NCBI GenBank assembly: GCA_015488215.1
Contig: WFOE01000224.1
Location: forward strand, 1-44,640
Reading direction: 5' to 3'
Length of the DNA stretch: 44,640 nt
Source: Planctomycetales bacterium
Lineage (GTDB): Bacteria > Planctomycetota > Planctomycetia > Pirellulales > S012-138
Below the pieces are notes generated by a model that ran no database searches, had not been told where the DNA came from, and worked only from the letters and a program-made list of their open reading frames with translations. Within the stretch, counting starts at the first letter, position 1. Every line of letters begins with the position of its first letter. The position numbers and the translations under genes are program-made. Below are positions 1 to 7,934 of the stretch, piece by piece.

Positions 1-11
1 AATTCCAGCTC

Positions 12-112
12 GGAGCGGAAGCTCTTCCCCCATCCCCCCAAGCCTCCAAGCCCCCACGCCCACCAAAGTCGGCGGCTCGCCGGGGAACTATGCCGCCCGC
101 GCTTGCTCAAAG
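12..112 (+). repeat. Intergenic modular repeat, copy 1
   Basis: The left edge of the window carries a truncated copy of the dispersed repeat family. A hairpin GAGC-GGAA-GCTC lies at 13-24. It is followed by 8-mer units AAGCCTCC (40-47), AAGCCCCC (48-55) and ACGCCC (56-61), then by 'AAGTCGGCGGCTCGCCG' and 'GCTTGCTCAAAG'. The same order of hairpin, octads, GTCGGCG-CTCGCCG and GCTTGCTC recurs at 7610-7716. Nothing in this stretch looks coding. Confidence 0.7.
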
Positions 113-128
113 ACGGAGGGTCACGCGC

Positions 129-314
129 TTAGTATTCCTGAATGCCCCAGTTGCGCAGCACGTCCTGCCACCCGGGAGTAAGCCGCCGCACTTTGTCGGC
201 GATGACGGATTTTTCGGCCTCACTGGCCGACTGGAGCTTGCGGTACAGCCGACGGAGCTTTTCCCGACGGTGGCGACGACGGCGAATTTCGCGTTTTCGT
301 TCGCTGATACCCAC
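129..314 (-). CDS. DUF6800-like basic miniprotein
   Basis: This frame encodes 61 residues with an Arg/Lys-rich helix (SERKREIRRRRHRREK) and an acidic-polar middle, and it ends TPGWQDVLRNWGIQEY. The pattern matches my recollection of the small planctomycete family DUF6800 (ERxREIxRRRxRxxK ... ADKxRxLTPG). I chose GTG at 314 because family members begin just before the SERKREI segment and a GGGAG lies about 11 nt upstream; an ATG at 377 would add 21 atypical residues. It lies 224 bp downstream of the PII-like gene on the same strand. Function is unknown; the charge suggests nucleic-acid or ribosome binding, which is inference only. Confidence 0.7.
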   Translation of the reverse strand: MGISERKREIRRRRHRREKLRRLYRKLQSASEAEKSVIADKVRRLTPGWQDVLRNWGIQEY

Positions 315-538
315 GGTTGGCCCACTCCCAATCAACTTGCAAGTCGCTTGCGAAAGCGGCCCAAATCGGCGCCGCATTCTCCCACGGAAGCGGCGATGCG
401 TTTACCTGCACCGGGAAACCGCATCACCCCTGGCTTGAAAATCTCATATCTACCACCGCAGGCCCGGCATCGTCAATCGGGGCCGGACGGAAAAATCGCG
501 TAATCCGTCCCGAGGAGTGGGTGCCGGGGAGGCCTCTT

Positions 539-844
539 TCAGCCCGAGTCGGCCTGTCCGGTGCGTATCTTGACCGATTGTTCCACAGGGATGACGAAGA
601 TGCGTCCGTCGCCGGGATTGCCGGTTCGGGCATGGCGGCCGATGGCCTGCACCACCTGGCCAGCCACCTGGTCCGGGACGACCACTTCCAGCTTGAGCCG
701 CCGGCAGGGAGGCGTTTCCGCGTCGGCGATGCTGATCCCTTGCACTTCCGAGACGGTGATCGCCGGCAGATGGTCGATCTGCCGTAGGGCCTCAACCACC
801 GCGTCGAGCATGAACGGCTGGATGACGGCTTTGATTTCCTTCAC
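539..844 (-). CDS. PII-like signalling protein linked to metal efflux
   Basis: The product is 101 residues starting at GTG 844 (VKEIKAVIQPF), with GAGGAG about 9 nt upstream. The N-terminal strand KEIKAVIQPF and the C-terminal TGNPGDGRIFVIPVEQSVKIRTG are hallmark PII segments (B-loop and nucleotide-contact region). The T-loop region (about residues 35-52, QGISIADAETPPCRR) is shortened by roughly ten residues relative to the 112-residue GlnB/GlnK family. It lacks the uridylylated Tyr51, so classical nitrogen signalling through GlnD is unlikely. It is co-directional with and 112 bp downstream of the CzcA pump. I recall a described PII group (PII-NG) that sits next to heavy-metal RND pumps, which fits. 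Ligand and partner are unknown. Confidence 0.85.
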   Translation of the reverse strand: MKEIKAVIQPFMLDAVVEALRQIDHLPAITVSEVQGISIADAETPPCRRLKLEVVVPDQVAGQVVQAIGRHARTGNPGDGRIFVIPVEQSVKIRTGQADSG

Positions 845-956
845 GGCTCGGCTCTCCTCTGCCTGGGACAAAAGGGCGCACCGGCCCGGCAAACGCTCCT
901 AACCGGCGGCGACTTGCCCGGTCAGCGTACCGGCCAGCCGGGACGCAGACGCCGAA

Positions 957-3900
957 TTACACTTCCACTTCCCTCACTTCCGGTTCGAACCAGCGATACA
1001 CCGCCGGAAGCACCACCAGCGTAAGCAGGCTGGAGGTGATTACGCCGCCGATGACCACGGTGGCCAGCGGCCGCTGCACTTCGGCCCCGGAACTGGTGGA
1101 GATGGCCATGGGCAAAAAGCCCAGGGCGTCGGTCGTGGCGGTCATCAACACCGGCCGCAAGCGGTCCATGGCCCCTTGATAGACCGCCTCGGTGGTCGAG
1201 GCCATGGTGCGTCGCAGCTCGCAGATGTGTTCCACTAGCACCACGCCGTTCATCACGGCGATGCCGAACAGGGCGATGAAGCCCACCCCGGCGGAGATTG
1301 AGATCGGCATCCCCCGCAGCCACAGGGCCAGAATGCCCCCGGTGGCCGCCACCGGCACGTTGAGAAAAATGAGCACGGTGAGCCGAGCCGAGCCGAAAGT
1401 GAGATAAAGCAGCGCGAAAATCAGCAACAAGGCCACCGGCACGGCAATCATCAGCCGGCGCGAGGCTTCCTGGAAGTTCTTGAACTGGCCGCCCCAGGTC
1501 AGATAATACCCCGGCGGAAGTTTCACCTGCCGCTCGACCGCTTGTTGGGCTTCGCGGACGAAACCGGCCAGATCGCGCCCCCGGACATTGGCTTCCACCA
1601 GCAGTCGCCGGGAAATCGATTCGCGGTTTATCATCGCCGGACCGCTTTCCACGCTCAGTTGGGCCAGTTGGTCCAGGGGGATCTGGCGTCCCTGCGGGTC
1701 GGCAATCTTCAGCAGCCGCAGCTTGTCCAGGCTGTCGCGGTACGGGAAAGCGAACCGCACCTGCAGCGGAAACCGCTTCTGGCCTTCGAACACCTGGCCC
1801 ACCACGTTGCCGCCCAGGCAGCGGACCGCGTCGAGCACGTCGCTGGCGTTGATGCCGTAGCGGGCGATGGCTGAACGGTCGATGCGGATTCTGACTGTGG
1901 GCAATCCGGCCACCTGCTGGGCTCGCACGTCGGCCGCTCCCGGCACCCGGGAAACCACCCGCTGGATCTGCTGGCCCAGTTCCACCAGTGTGTCCAGGTC
2001 TGGCCCGTAGATGCTAATGCCGATGTCGCTCCGCACGCCGGCGATGAGTTCCTGGAACCGGAGCTCAATAGGCTGGGAAAAGCTGAACGAGTTGCCCGGC
2101 ACGTACTGGTTGAGCAGGTAATCCATAAGAAAGACCAGGCGGTCCTTCTCGCTTTCCAGGAACCGGCTCTCCATGGCCTGGAAGATGGCTTCGGCCCGTT
2201 TTTGCAACCGGCGATGCTCTTCCGCAGAAAGCCGCTCCTTGCCCGTGACGGCCCGTTCCACTTTGACCATCACCTCCAGCAGGTTTTGCGGGCTGTTGTC
2301 CGTGGGCCAGCGGTCCTCCGGCGGCGAAAGCACGCCCACCCAAGTAAGCGGCACCAGGAACGGGTTCATTGTCTCCCGGCGGCGGAGGATTACCCACAGG
2401 TCCGAAAGCTCCACGCCCATCGGATCCGTGGCCAGCTCGGGCCGCCCGGTCTTGGAAACCACGGTGGTTACTTCGGGGAACTGGGTGAGCACCCGTTCGA
2501 TAAGCGTGGTGCTGCGGATCGACTCTTCCAACGAGACGCTGGGCAGCCGCGCAGCCTGGATAGCCAGGTCGCCTTCGTCCAGTTCGGGGATGAACGTGCC
2601 GCCCAGCCCCAACGCCACCACCACGCTGGCGGCAAACGCGCCCAGGGCCGCGGCGAACGTGATTCGCGGATGGCGCATCACCCGGCGAAGCAGCGGCCCA
2701 TAGCCCCGCTTGACCCACCGCACCAGAAATGTTTCCCGGGTCGAAAGCCGCCGGGCCAGAAACAGCGAGGCGGCTACGGGCATCACCGTCACCGAAAGCA
2801 CCAGTGCCCCAATCAACGCCGAGGAAAACGTAAAGGCCATCGGGCGGAACATTTTCCCCTCGATGCCCTGGAGGGTGAAAATGGGCAGAAAGACGATGAT
2901 GACAATCAAGCTGGCAAAGACGATGGGCCGGCCCACCTCGTGCCCCGCTCGGCGGAACTCCGCCAGCGGCACGCTCTTCCGGTCCGGGTGTTGCTGCAAG
3001 TACAGCGAGCCGCGGCGGATGCAGTTTTCCACCATCACCACGGCCCCGTCGACGATGATGCCGAAGTCGATTGCCCCCAGGCTCATCAGGTTGCCCGAGA
3101 TGCCGAATGCCCGCATGGCCGAAACCATCACCAGGGCCGAAAGCGGAATGGCTGAAGCGACAATCAGCCCCGCTCGCAGATCGCCCACCAGCACCAGCAG
3201 CATCAGAATCACCAGCACGGCCCCGGTGCTGATGTTCTCGCTGACCGTCTCCACGGTACGATCGACCAGGTCGGTGCGGTCGTAGAAGGGTTCGATGACT
3301 ACGTCCTCGGGCAGGGAGCGGCGGATTTCCTCGATCCGCTGTTTGACCGCGTGGACCACCGCCCGGCCGTTTTCGCCCCAGAGCATCATCACGATGCCGA
3401 TGGGCACTTCGCCCCGGCCGTCGCGGGTGACGGCCCCCTGGCGAATCATCGGGGCGAACCGCACCTGGGCCACGTCCTTCACGTAGATGGGCGTGCCGTC
3501 CTCGCGGCTGTCCAGGACGATGTGGGCCACGTCGTCCAGCGATTCGATGAGCCCTTCGCCGCGGATGATTTGCTGCTCGCCGGAGTGGATCAGGTAGCCG
3601 CCCCCGGCGTTGGCGTTGTTGCGGCGCAGGGCTTCGAAGACGCGAGCGATGGGAATGCGGTAGTTGACCAAGGCGTTGGGATCCAGAGCCACTTCGTAGG
3701 TTTTGAGCTGCCCGCCCCAGGTGTTCACTTCCACCACGCCAGGCACCTTGCGCAGTTGAAAGGCAATGTCCCAGTCCAAAATGGCCCGCAGTTTCATCAG
3801 CTTCTGCGGATCGCGGTCCAGGGGCGAGCCGGGCCGGGCGCGCACTTCGAACTGGTAGATTTCGCCCAGGCCGGTGGAGATGGGCCCGATTTCCGGCGAA

Positions 3901-4277
3901 CCGAACCCCGGCGGGATGGCGGCCCGGGCCGCAGGAAGCCGTTCCAGAATCATCTGCCTCGCCCAGTAGATGTCGGTCCCTTCCTCGAACACGACCGTAA
4001 TGGCCGAAAGACCGAACCGGGTCACCGAGCGGATTTCGGCCACGCGGGGAATGCCGCTCATGGCCGCTTCGATGGGGAAGGTGACGTACTGCTCCACCTC
4101 CACGGGAGCAAGACCCGGAGCCTGGGTCAGCACCTGCACCTGCACGTTGGTAATGTCCGGCAACGCATCGACCGGCAACTGGACGGCCGACCACACGCCC
4201 AGCACCACCAGCACCACCAGGGCCACCAGGACCAGAAAGCGGTTGTCCAGCGAAGCGTCGATTATCCGGTCGATCAT
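957..4277 (-). CDS. czcA: CzcA-type heavy-metal RND efflux pump
   Basis: The product is 1106 residues, normal for inner-membrane RND proton antiporters that export divalent or monovalent metals through a tripartite complex. TM1 is at about 13-32, followed by the family sequence PDITNVQVQVLTQAPGLAP. The proton-relay helix TM4 reads DFGIIVDGAVVMVEN (404-418), the DFG/VDG pattern of the Zn/Co/Cd (CzcA, HME1) branch rather than the Cu/Ag CusA branch; this substrate call is inference. The start is ATG 4277 (MIDRIIDASL); upstream in-frame codons would add a Pro/Arg-rich segment not typical of the family. It follows its adaptor by 91 bp on the same strand, presumably in one operon. Confidence 0.95.
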   Translation of the reverse strand: MIDRIIDASLDNRFLVLVALVVLVVLGVWSAVQLPVDALPDITNVQVQVLTQAPGLAPVEVEQYVTFPIEAAMSGIPRVAEIRSVTRFGLSAITVVFEEGTDIYWARQMILERLPAARAAIPPGFGSPEIGPISTGLGEIYQFEVRARPGSPLDRDPQKLMKLRAILDWDIAFQLRKVPGVVEVNTWGGQLKTYEVALDPNALVNYRIPIARVFEALRRNNANAGGGYLIHSGEQQIIRGEGLIESLDDVAHIVLDSREDGTPIYVKDVAQVRFAPMIRQGAVTRDGRGEVPIGIVMMLWGENGRAVVHAVKQRIEEIRRSLPEDVVIEPFYDRTDLVDRTVETVSENISTGAVLVILMLLVLVGDLRAGLIVASAIPLSALVMVSAMRAFGISGNLMSLGAIDFGIIVDGAVVMVENCIRRGSLYLQQHPDRKSVPLAEFRRAGHEVGRPIVFASLIVIIVFLPIFTLQGIEGKMFRPMAFTFSSALIGALVLSVTVMPVAASLFLARRLSTRETFLVRWVKRGYGPLLRRVMRHPRITFAAALGAFAASVVVALGLGGTFIPELDEGDLAIQAARLPSVSLEESIRSTTLIERVLTQFPEVTTVVSKTGRPELATDPMGVELSDLWVILRRRETMNPFLVPLTWVGVLSPPEDRWPTDNSPQNLLEVMVKVERAVTGKERLSAEEHRRLQKRAEAIFQAMESRFLESEKDRLVFLMDYLLNQYVPGNSFSFSQPIELRFQELIAGVRSDIGISIYGPDLDTLVELGQQIQRVVSRVPGAADVRAQQVAGLPTVRIRIDRSAIARYGINASDVLDAVRCLGGNVVGQVFEGQKRFPLQVRFAFPYRDSLDKLRLLKIADPQGRQIPLDQLAQLSVESGPAMINRESISRRLLVEANVRGRDLAGFVREAQQAVERQVKLPPGYYLTWGGQFKNFQEASRRLMIAVPVALLLIFALLYLTFGSARLTVLIFLNVPVAATGGILALWLRGMPISISAGVGFIALFGIAVMNGVVLVEHICELRRTMASTTEAVYQGAMDRLRPVLMTATTDALGFLPMAISTSSGAEVQRPLATVVIGGVITSSLLTLVVLPAVYRWFEPEVREVEV

Positions 4278-4368
4278 CGCGGGAAATGGCTTCAAACGGG
4301 GGGAAAGTCGTCGGCCGGGGGAACGTCGTGCCGCCCCGGAACGGCGGCAAGGCGGGCGTTTGGGCGGG

Positions 4369-5889
4369 CTAATCTTCGGCTTCGATGCCGCCCAGCTCGC
4401 GCACCAGTTCGCTCTTGAGGGCAAAGGCCCCTTTCACCACCACGGCTTCGCCGGGACGCAGGCCCTGGCGCACTTCGACCAGTCCGTTCCGGGCCGGCCC
4501 CACTTCGACCAGCCGCCGCTCGAACCGGTCCGGGCCTACCCGCACGAACACGAAGCGGTGTCCCTGGTATTCCTGCACCGCTTCGGCCGGAAGCAGCAGC
4601 ACTTCGCGCCCTGTGCCGGAGGGGATGCCCACCTGGACGAACATCCCGGCTTTGAGCACGCGTTGAGAGTTATCGACCTGGGCCAGCAGGCGCAGCGTGC
4701 GGGTATTTTCGTCCAGCAGCTCGCCGGTAAAGAAGACGGTGGCCCGGTACTCTTCATCATCCGGCGGAGCCCGGAAGCGAATTTGCTTTCCCCGCAGCGA
4801 GCGCACCAACGGCAGGTGTTTCTGGTAAATGTCCGCCTGCACCCACAAGGTGGACAGGTCGGCCAGACGGAACATCTGGGTGTTGGGGCCCACCCGTTCG
4901 TCGATGACCACGTCCTTGCTGATGACCGTGGCGTCGAAGGGGGCTCGCACGGCGTAGTGAGCCACGGCACGTCCTTCGGCGGCCGGGTCGAGCGAGGCCA
5001 GCTCCTCGTCCGAGTAACCGAGAATGTGCAGCCTCGCCCGGCTTTCGGCCAGCGCGGCCTGCGCCCGGTCCAGTTCCTGCTTGGCTTTCAGGGCGTTTTG
5101 CAACACGGTGAACGAGGTCTGTTCCAGCAGGGCCTTGAGGATGGCCTGAGCTCGTTCCAGTTCGGTTTTGGCCGCCAGAATATCTTTACCTCGCACGACG
5201 GTGGTCAGGGTCTTGACCCGGTCGTAGTCGATTCGCGCCTTTTGCAAATTGGCGTAGGCTGTAATCAGCTCGGCCCGGTACTGCCCCATCGGCCGCCCGT
5301 GGAACCGCTTGTCCAGTTCGGCCACAGGCACTTCCTGCCGGATGGCCTGGATCAGCTCCTGGGTGTTCCGGCGGATTGTCTCGGCCCATTCGTGGTTGAC
5401 CCGGGCAATCTGCGTGGCGATGCGATTGCGGACGAAGGCCAGCTTGGCTTCGCCCACCTGGGGGCTGTCGATTACCGCAAGCACCTGGCCGGCTTTCACC
5501 TCCTGGCCGAAGCGGACTTCGACGCGAAAGACGCGCCCTTCCACCAGCGGGTGCACATGGGCCAGGCGATCTTCGTTGAGCACCAGCTTGCCGGTAACCC
5601 AAAGCTCCTCCTGCACCGTGCGGCGGCGGAGCTTTTCGGTCTGCACACCGGCGGCGGCCAGCTTCGATGGCGGCACGACCAGGTGGGTCAGGGTTTCAAA
5701 CGTCGGCTCCGGCTCGCCGGCGGCCTGGTTTTCTCCCGGCGGGGCACCGCCCCCCGGCGGCACCGCGGGCGCAAACCACCATCGCCCCAACAACACACCG
5801 GCGGCCAGCAACCCGGCCGCACACGCAGCGAAGAGTCCCCCCTGGCTCAATCGCCGCCAAAGCGGCGGGGGACCGGCTGGGCGGTCCAT
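4369..5889 (-). CDS. czcB: RND efflux periplasmic adaptor subunit (CzcB/CusB family)
   Basis: The product is 506 residues. It has an N-terminal membrane anchor (about 17-38), a Pro/Gly-rich linker, a lipoyl/biotinyl-type half (HPLVEGRVFRVEVRFGQEVKAGQVL), a long helical hairpin rich in Glu/Lys/Arg, the second lipoyl half (YAVRAPFDATVISKDVV), then beta-barrel and membrane-proximal domains (LWVQADIY..., LKAGMFVQVGIP). It links the CzcA pump to an outer-membrane channel in the periplasm. ATG 5889 is preceded by AGAGGGAAGAG; upstream codons give no family sequence. No TolC-like gene is in the window, so the third component must be encoded elsewhere. There are no obvious His/Met-rich metal-binding tails. 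Confidence 0.93.
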   Translation of the reverse strand: MDRPAGPPPLWRRLSQGGLFAACAAGLLAAGVLLGRWWFAPAVPPGGGAPPGENQAAGEPEPTFETLTHLVVPPSKLAAAGVQTEKLRRRTVQEELWVTGKLVLNEDRLAHVHPLVEGRVFRVEVRFGQEVKAGQVLAVIDSPQVGEAKLAFVRNRIATQIARVNHEWAETIRRNTQELIQAIRQEVPVAELDKRFHGRPMGQYRAELITAYANLQKARIDYDRVKTLTTVVRGKDILAAKTELERAQAILKALLEQTSFTVLQNALKAKQELDRAQAALAESRARLHILGYSDEELASLDPAAEGRAVAHYAVRAPFDATVISKDVVIDERVGPNTQMFRLADLSTLWVQADIYQKHLPLVRSLRGKQIRFRAPPDDEEYRATVFFTGELLDENTRTLRLLAQVDNSQRVLKAGMFVQVGIPSGTGREVLLLPAEAVQEYQGHRFVFVRVGPDRFERRLVEVGPARNGLVEVRQGLRPGEAVVVKGAFALKSELVRELGGIEAED

Positions 5890-6166
5890 CGACTCTTCCC
5901 TCTCTGGAAAAGGCGGGCAAAAAAACCGACTTGCGCTAGAACGCAGCGGCATGGAAGCACGATGCTTCCGCGGCAGGCAGGGCCTTTCCGGCCCGGAAAA
6001 CACCATTACCAAGTTTAACCCGCATGCCGTCCCCGGACCAGTAAATGCAACGGAGTTTGCTGTTCCGCCCGGTTGCCTCAGACGATGGGTTTCTTCGCAG
6101 CGGGCGCTGTTTCACCGATGCAGGAAGCACGCAAACTCCCAGGCTTTTGCGCGCGACGGCAGACGC

Positions 6167-6286
6167 CCCGGCTCGCTGATTGCAAGAATCGGCGGTTGTT
6201 CTCGCACTGGTGCGGAAGCACCACGCAAGTCGCACAGCGCAAGCCGCAAGCCGACTTTAGCTCGGCGAGCCTCGGACTTCAGTCCG
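6167..6286 (+). repeat. Intergenic modular repeat, copy 2
   Basis: In order it holds CGGCTCGCTG, the GCAAGAATC...TTCTCGC stem region, the hairpin GGTGC-GGAA-GCACC (6209-6222), four 7-mers GCAAGTC, GCACAGC, GCAAGCC, GCAAGCC (6225-6252), CTCGGCGAGCC, and the hairpin CGGACTTCAGTCCG (6273-6286). Compared with other copies the GGAA hairpin has T:A in place of A:T at the middle stem position, a paired change that keeps the helix. Confidence 0.75.
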
Positions 6287-6323
6287 GGTAGGTAAGAAGA
6301 CGCTTTTCGGTGATTTCTTTTCC

Positions 6324-6415
6324 GGGAACTGAAGTTCCCGGCTCCGCCGTTTGCGAGAATCGGCGTTTATTGTCGCCCCGGTGCGGAAGCTCCCGCTTCG
6401 TCCCCCAAGCCCTGC
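6324..6415 (+). repeat. Intergenic modular repeat, copy 3
   Basis: It starts with the hairpin GGGAACTGAAGTTCCC (6324-6339), then GGCTCCGCCGTTTGCGAG, the GCGA..AAT / ATT..TCGC stem region, and GGTGC-GGAA-GCTCC (6380-6393), which has one T-T mismatch. It ends in CCCAAGCCCTGCC, a degraded octad-like tail. It is directly downstream of copy 2 in the same orientation. Confidence 0.7.
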
Positions 6416-6503
6416 CTGCCGGTGGATGGCTGGCGGGCTTGCCAGGGGGTGGGCTACACTGAGAGCGTATCTTCTCCTGTGCCGCGAGAAACCGCCTGCT
6501 GGG

Positions 6504-7328
6504 ATGAGCACAATCACCAGTTTCCAGAACCCGCGATTCAAACGCGTACGCAAACTGCACGAAAGCCGCCATCGGCGCAAGCTGAGGCTGTTTCTGATCG
6601 AGGGCGTACGCCCCTTGCGGCTGGCGATGGAGAATCGCTTTCGCCTGGAGGAAGTGTTCGTCTGCCAGGGGCACCCGCTTTCGCCTGCGGCTCGAGAGCT
6701 GCTCCTGGAGCTGGATCGCCGGGGAGTGCCGCTGGTGGAAGTGCGCCGCGGCATTTTCCGCAAGATGCTCATCGGCCAGCGCAACGAAGGGTTGCTGGCC
6801 GTAGTGCACACCCCGAAGCGCTCGCTGGAATCGATGCCTCTGCCGCCCCGGCCTCTGGTGGCGGTGCTTCAGGGAGTGGAAAAGCCGGGAAACGTCGGCG
6901 CCGTGTTCCGCACGGCCGACGCGGCCGGAGTCGGCGCCGTGGTGCTGGCCGATCCGCGGACCGATCTGTTCAATCCCCATACCATTCATGCCAGCCTGGG
7001 CGCGGTGCTGGCCATGCCCTGCGCGGTGGCTACCAGCCAGGAGGTAAAAGACTACCTGCAACAACACCACCTGGCCTGCTACGCCGCCCGTGTGGACGCT
7101 TCGCAAGAATACACCCAGGTGGATTGGACCGCTCCGGCGGCGGTGGTGCTGGGGAGCGAAGCCCACGGGCTGGCCCCACTCTGGCTGCAGGAAGATGTGC
7201 CCGGCGTGCGGCTACCGATGCTGGGCCGGGTGGATTCGCTCAATGTTTCGGTCACCGCGGCGGTGATTTTTTACGAAGCCCTGCGGCAGCGACAGCACGG
7301 GGGTGAGCAGGTGGCTGGAAGCTCTTAA
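6504..7328 (+). CDS. TrmH/SpoU-family RNA 2'-O-methyltransferase
   Basis: The product is 274 residues. It has an N-terminal substrate-binding domain (SFQNPRFKRVRKLHESRHRRK, resembling L30e-like SpoU_sub_bind) followed by the SPOUT trefoil-knot catalytic domain. Motif 1 is NVGAVFRTADAAG (130-142, with the catalytic Arg), motif 2 is LGSEAHGL (216-223), and motif 3 is LPMLGRVDSLNVSVTAA (237-253). It would use S-adenosylmethionine to methylate a ribose 2'-hydroxyl in 23S rRNA or tRNA; the exact target cannot be read from sequence. The start ATG 6504 (MSTITSFQNP) fits the family N-terminus; longer in-frame starts run into the upstream repeat. Confidence 0.92.
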   Translation: MSTITSFQNPRFKRVRKLHESRHRRKLRLFLIEGVRPLRLAMENRFRLEEVFVCQGHPLSPAARELLLELDRRGVPLVEVRRGIFRKMLIGQRNEGLLAVVHTPKRSLESMPLPPRPLVAVLQGVEKPGNVGAVFRTADAAGVGAVVLADPRTDLFNPHTIHASLGAVLAMPCAVATSQEVKDYLQQHHLACYAARVDASQEYTQVDWTAPAAVVLGSEAHGLAPLWLQEDVPGVRLPMLGRVDSLNVSVTAAVIFYEALRQRQHGGEQVAGSS

Positions 7329-7479
7329 CCCACGGCCCCAAGCCGGTCCGGGAGCGCTTGCCGTAGCCGAAACTGCTCCCCTACCGCGCCCCCCTGAGCA
7401 AAGGACCACATGGGAACATTCCTCAATCTAATTACCCAGCCAATGACTCTTTGAGCATGCCCAGAAATGATCTCTATTC

Positions 7480-7716
7480 AGCTCAGCGCTTCGGCGAGCT
7501 CCGGACTTCAGTCCGGGAAAGTCCGGTGAAGAACGCTGGCTGTTGTCTTTTCTCCCTGAGCTAAAGCTCGGGGCTCGCCGTTTCCTAGAATCTGCGTTTT
7601 TTCTTGTCAGTGCGGAAGCACCTCCGCACACCTCCCATCTCCCCACGCTTCCAAGCCTCCACGCCCTCCTCAAGTCGGCGACTCGCCGGCGTGCTGACAC
7701 TGGGCTTGCTCCAAAA
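7480..7716 (+). repeat. Intergenic modular repeat, copy 4
   Basis: The most complete copy. It holds TTCGGCGAGCT followed by the hairpin CCGGACTTCAGTCCGG (7501-7516), a 40-bp spacer, the hairpin CCC-t-GAGCTAAAGCTC-GGG with core 7558-7569, GGCTCGCCGTTTCCTAGAATC, GTGC-GGAA-GCAC (7610-7621), octads ACGCTTCC, AAGCCTCC and ACGCCCTCC (7645-7669), AAGTCGGCGACTCGCCGGCG and GGCTTGCTCCAAAA. The module order matches copy 1 and, in reverse complement, the copies at 25.1 and 41.8 kb. Confidence 0.75.
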
Positions 7717-7798
7717 TAACAGGCTGTCACAAAACCTCCGGCCACTTGTGCCACGCCTGAGGATTGGAGCAAGACCGGAAGGTTTTGTCACACTGTTA
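7717..7798. mobile_element. 78-bp TA-flanked MITE-like element
   Basis: The ends form an imperfect inverted repeat of about 22 bp. The left end reads ACAGGCTGTCACAAAACC then TCCGG, and the right end reads CCGGAAGG then TTTTGTCACACTGT. The element spans 7719-7796 and is bounded on both sides by TA (7717-7718 and 7797-7798), the dinucleotide duplicated by IS630/Tc1-mariner transposases. It has no coding capacity, so it would be a non-autonomous element. The alternative is a large hairpin terminator for the methyltransferase gene, but there is no T-tract. Confidence 0.55.
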
Positions 7799-7870
7799 GC
7801 AACCTAGCGGGACAACTTGCACAGTCTTTCATTTGCCACCGGTGAGTTACTGCTTGCCCCCCCGTTCGGG

Positions 7871-7876
7871 TATAAT
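7871..7876 (+). promoter_or_regulatory. Candidate -10 box for the kinase gene
   Basis: A perfect TATAAT lies in an otherwise GC-rich stretch 59 bp before the chosen start codon. No good -35 is seen at 16-18 bp (TTACTG at 7847-7852 is a poor match). Transcription from here would begin near 7883, which excludes the upstream in-frame ATG at 7833 as the true start. Confidence 0.5.
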
Positions 7877-7934
7877 CCAAGGTAAGCCGCTGTGGCGAGA
7901 CGGTTTGTTTTCCTCCAGTATGTGGGTCGCTCCG

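Larger units (their letters stand above)
5890..6503. other. Divergent intergenic region rich in hairpins
   Basis: This 614-bp stretch separates divergently transcribed czcB and the methyltransferase, so it must hold both promoters. No gene is apparent. It contains a perfect hairpin GGAAGCA-CGA-TGCTTCC (5953-5969), a near-palindrome TTTCCGG-C-CCGGAAA (5985-5999), two copies of the dispersed repeat (6167-6286 and 6324-6415), and a candidate -10 TACACT (6455-6460) for the methyltransferase without a convincing -35. Confidence 0.6.
7329..7934. other. Intergenic region upstream of the kinase gene
   Basis: This 606-bp stretch has no gene I can support. It holds the fourth repeat copy (about 7480-7716), a 78-bp TA-flanked inverted-repeat element (7719-7796), and a TATAAT box at 7871-7876. 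The box implies a transcript beginning near 7883. Confidence 0.6.

Noticed and set aside
2065-4350. A 761-codon open frame on the minus strand inside czcA
   Set aside because: It is an alternative frame of the RND pump, Arg/Gly/Ala/Pro-rich and without family similarity.
3970-6018. A 682-codon plus-strand frame opposite czcB
   Set aside because: CzcB has lipoyl, hairpin and barrel motifs; the opposite frame is a compositional shadow.
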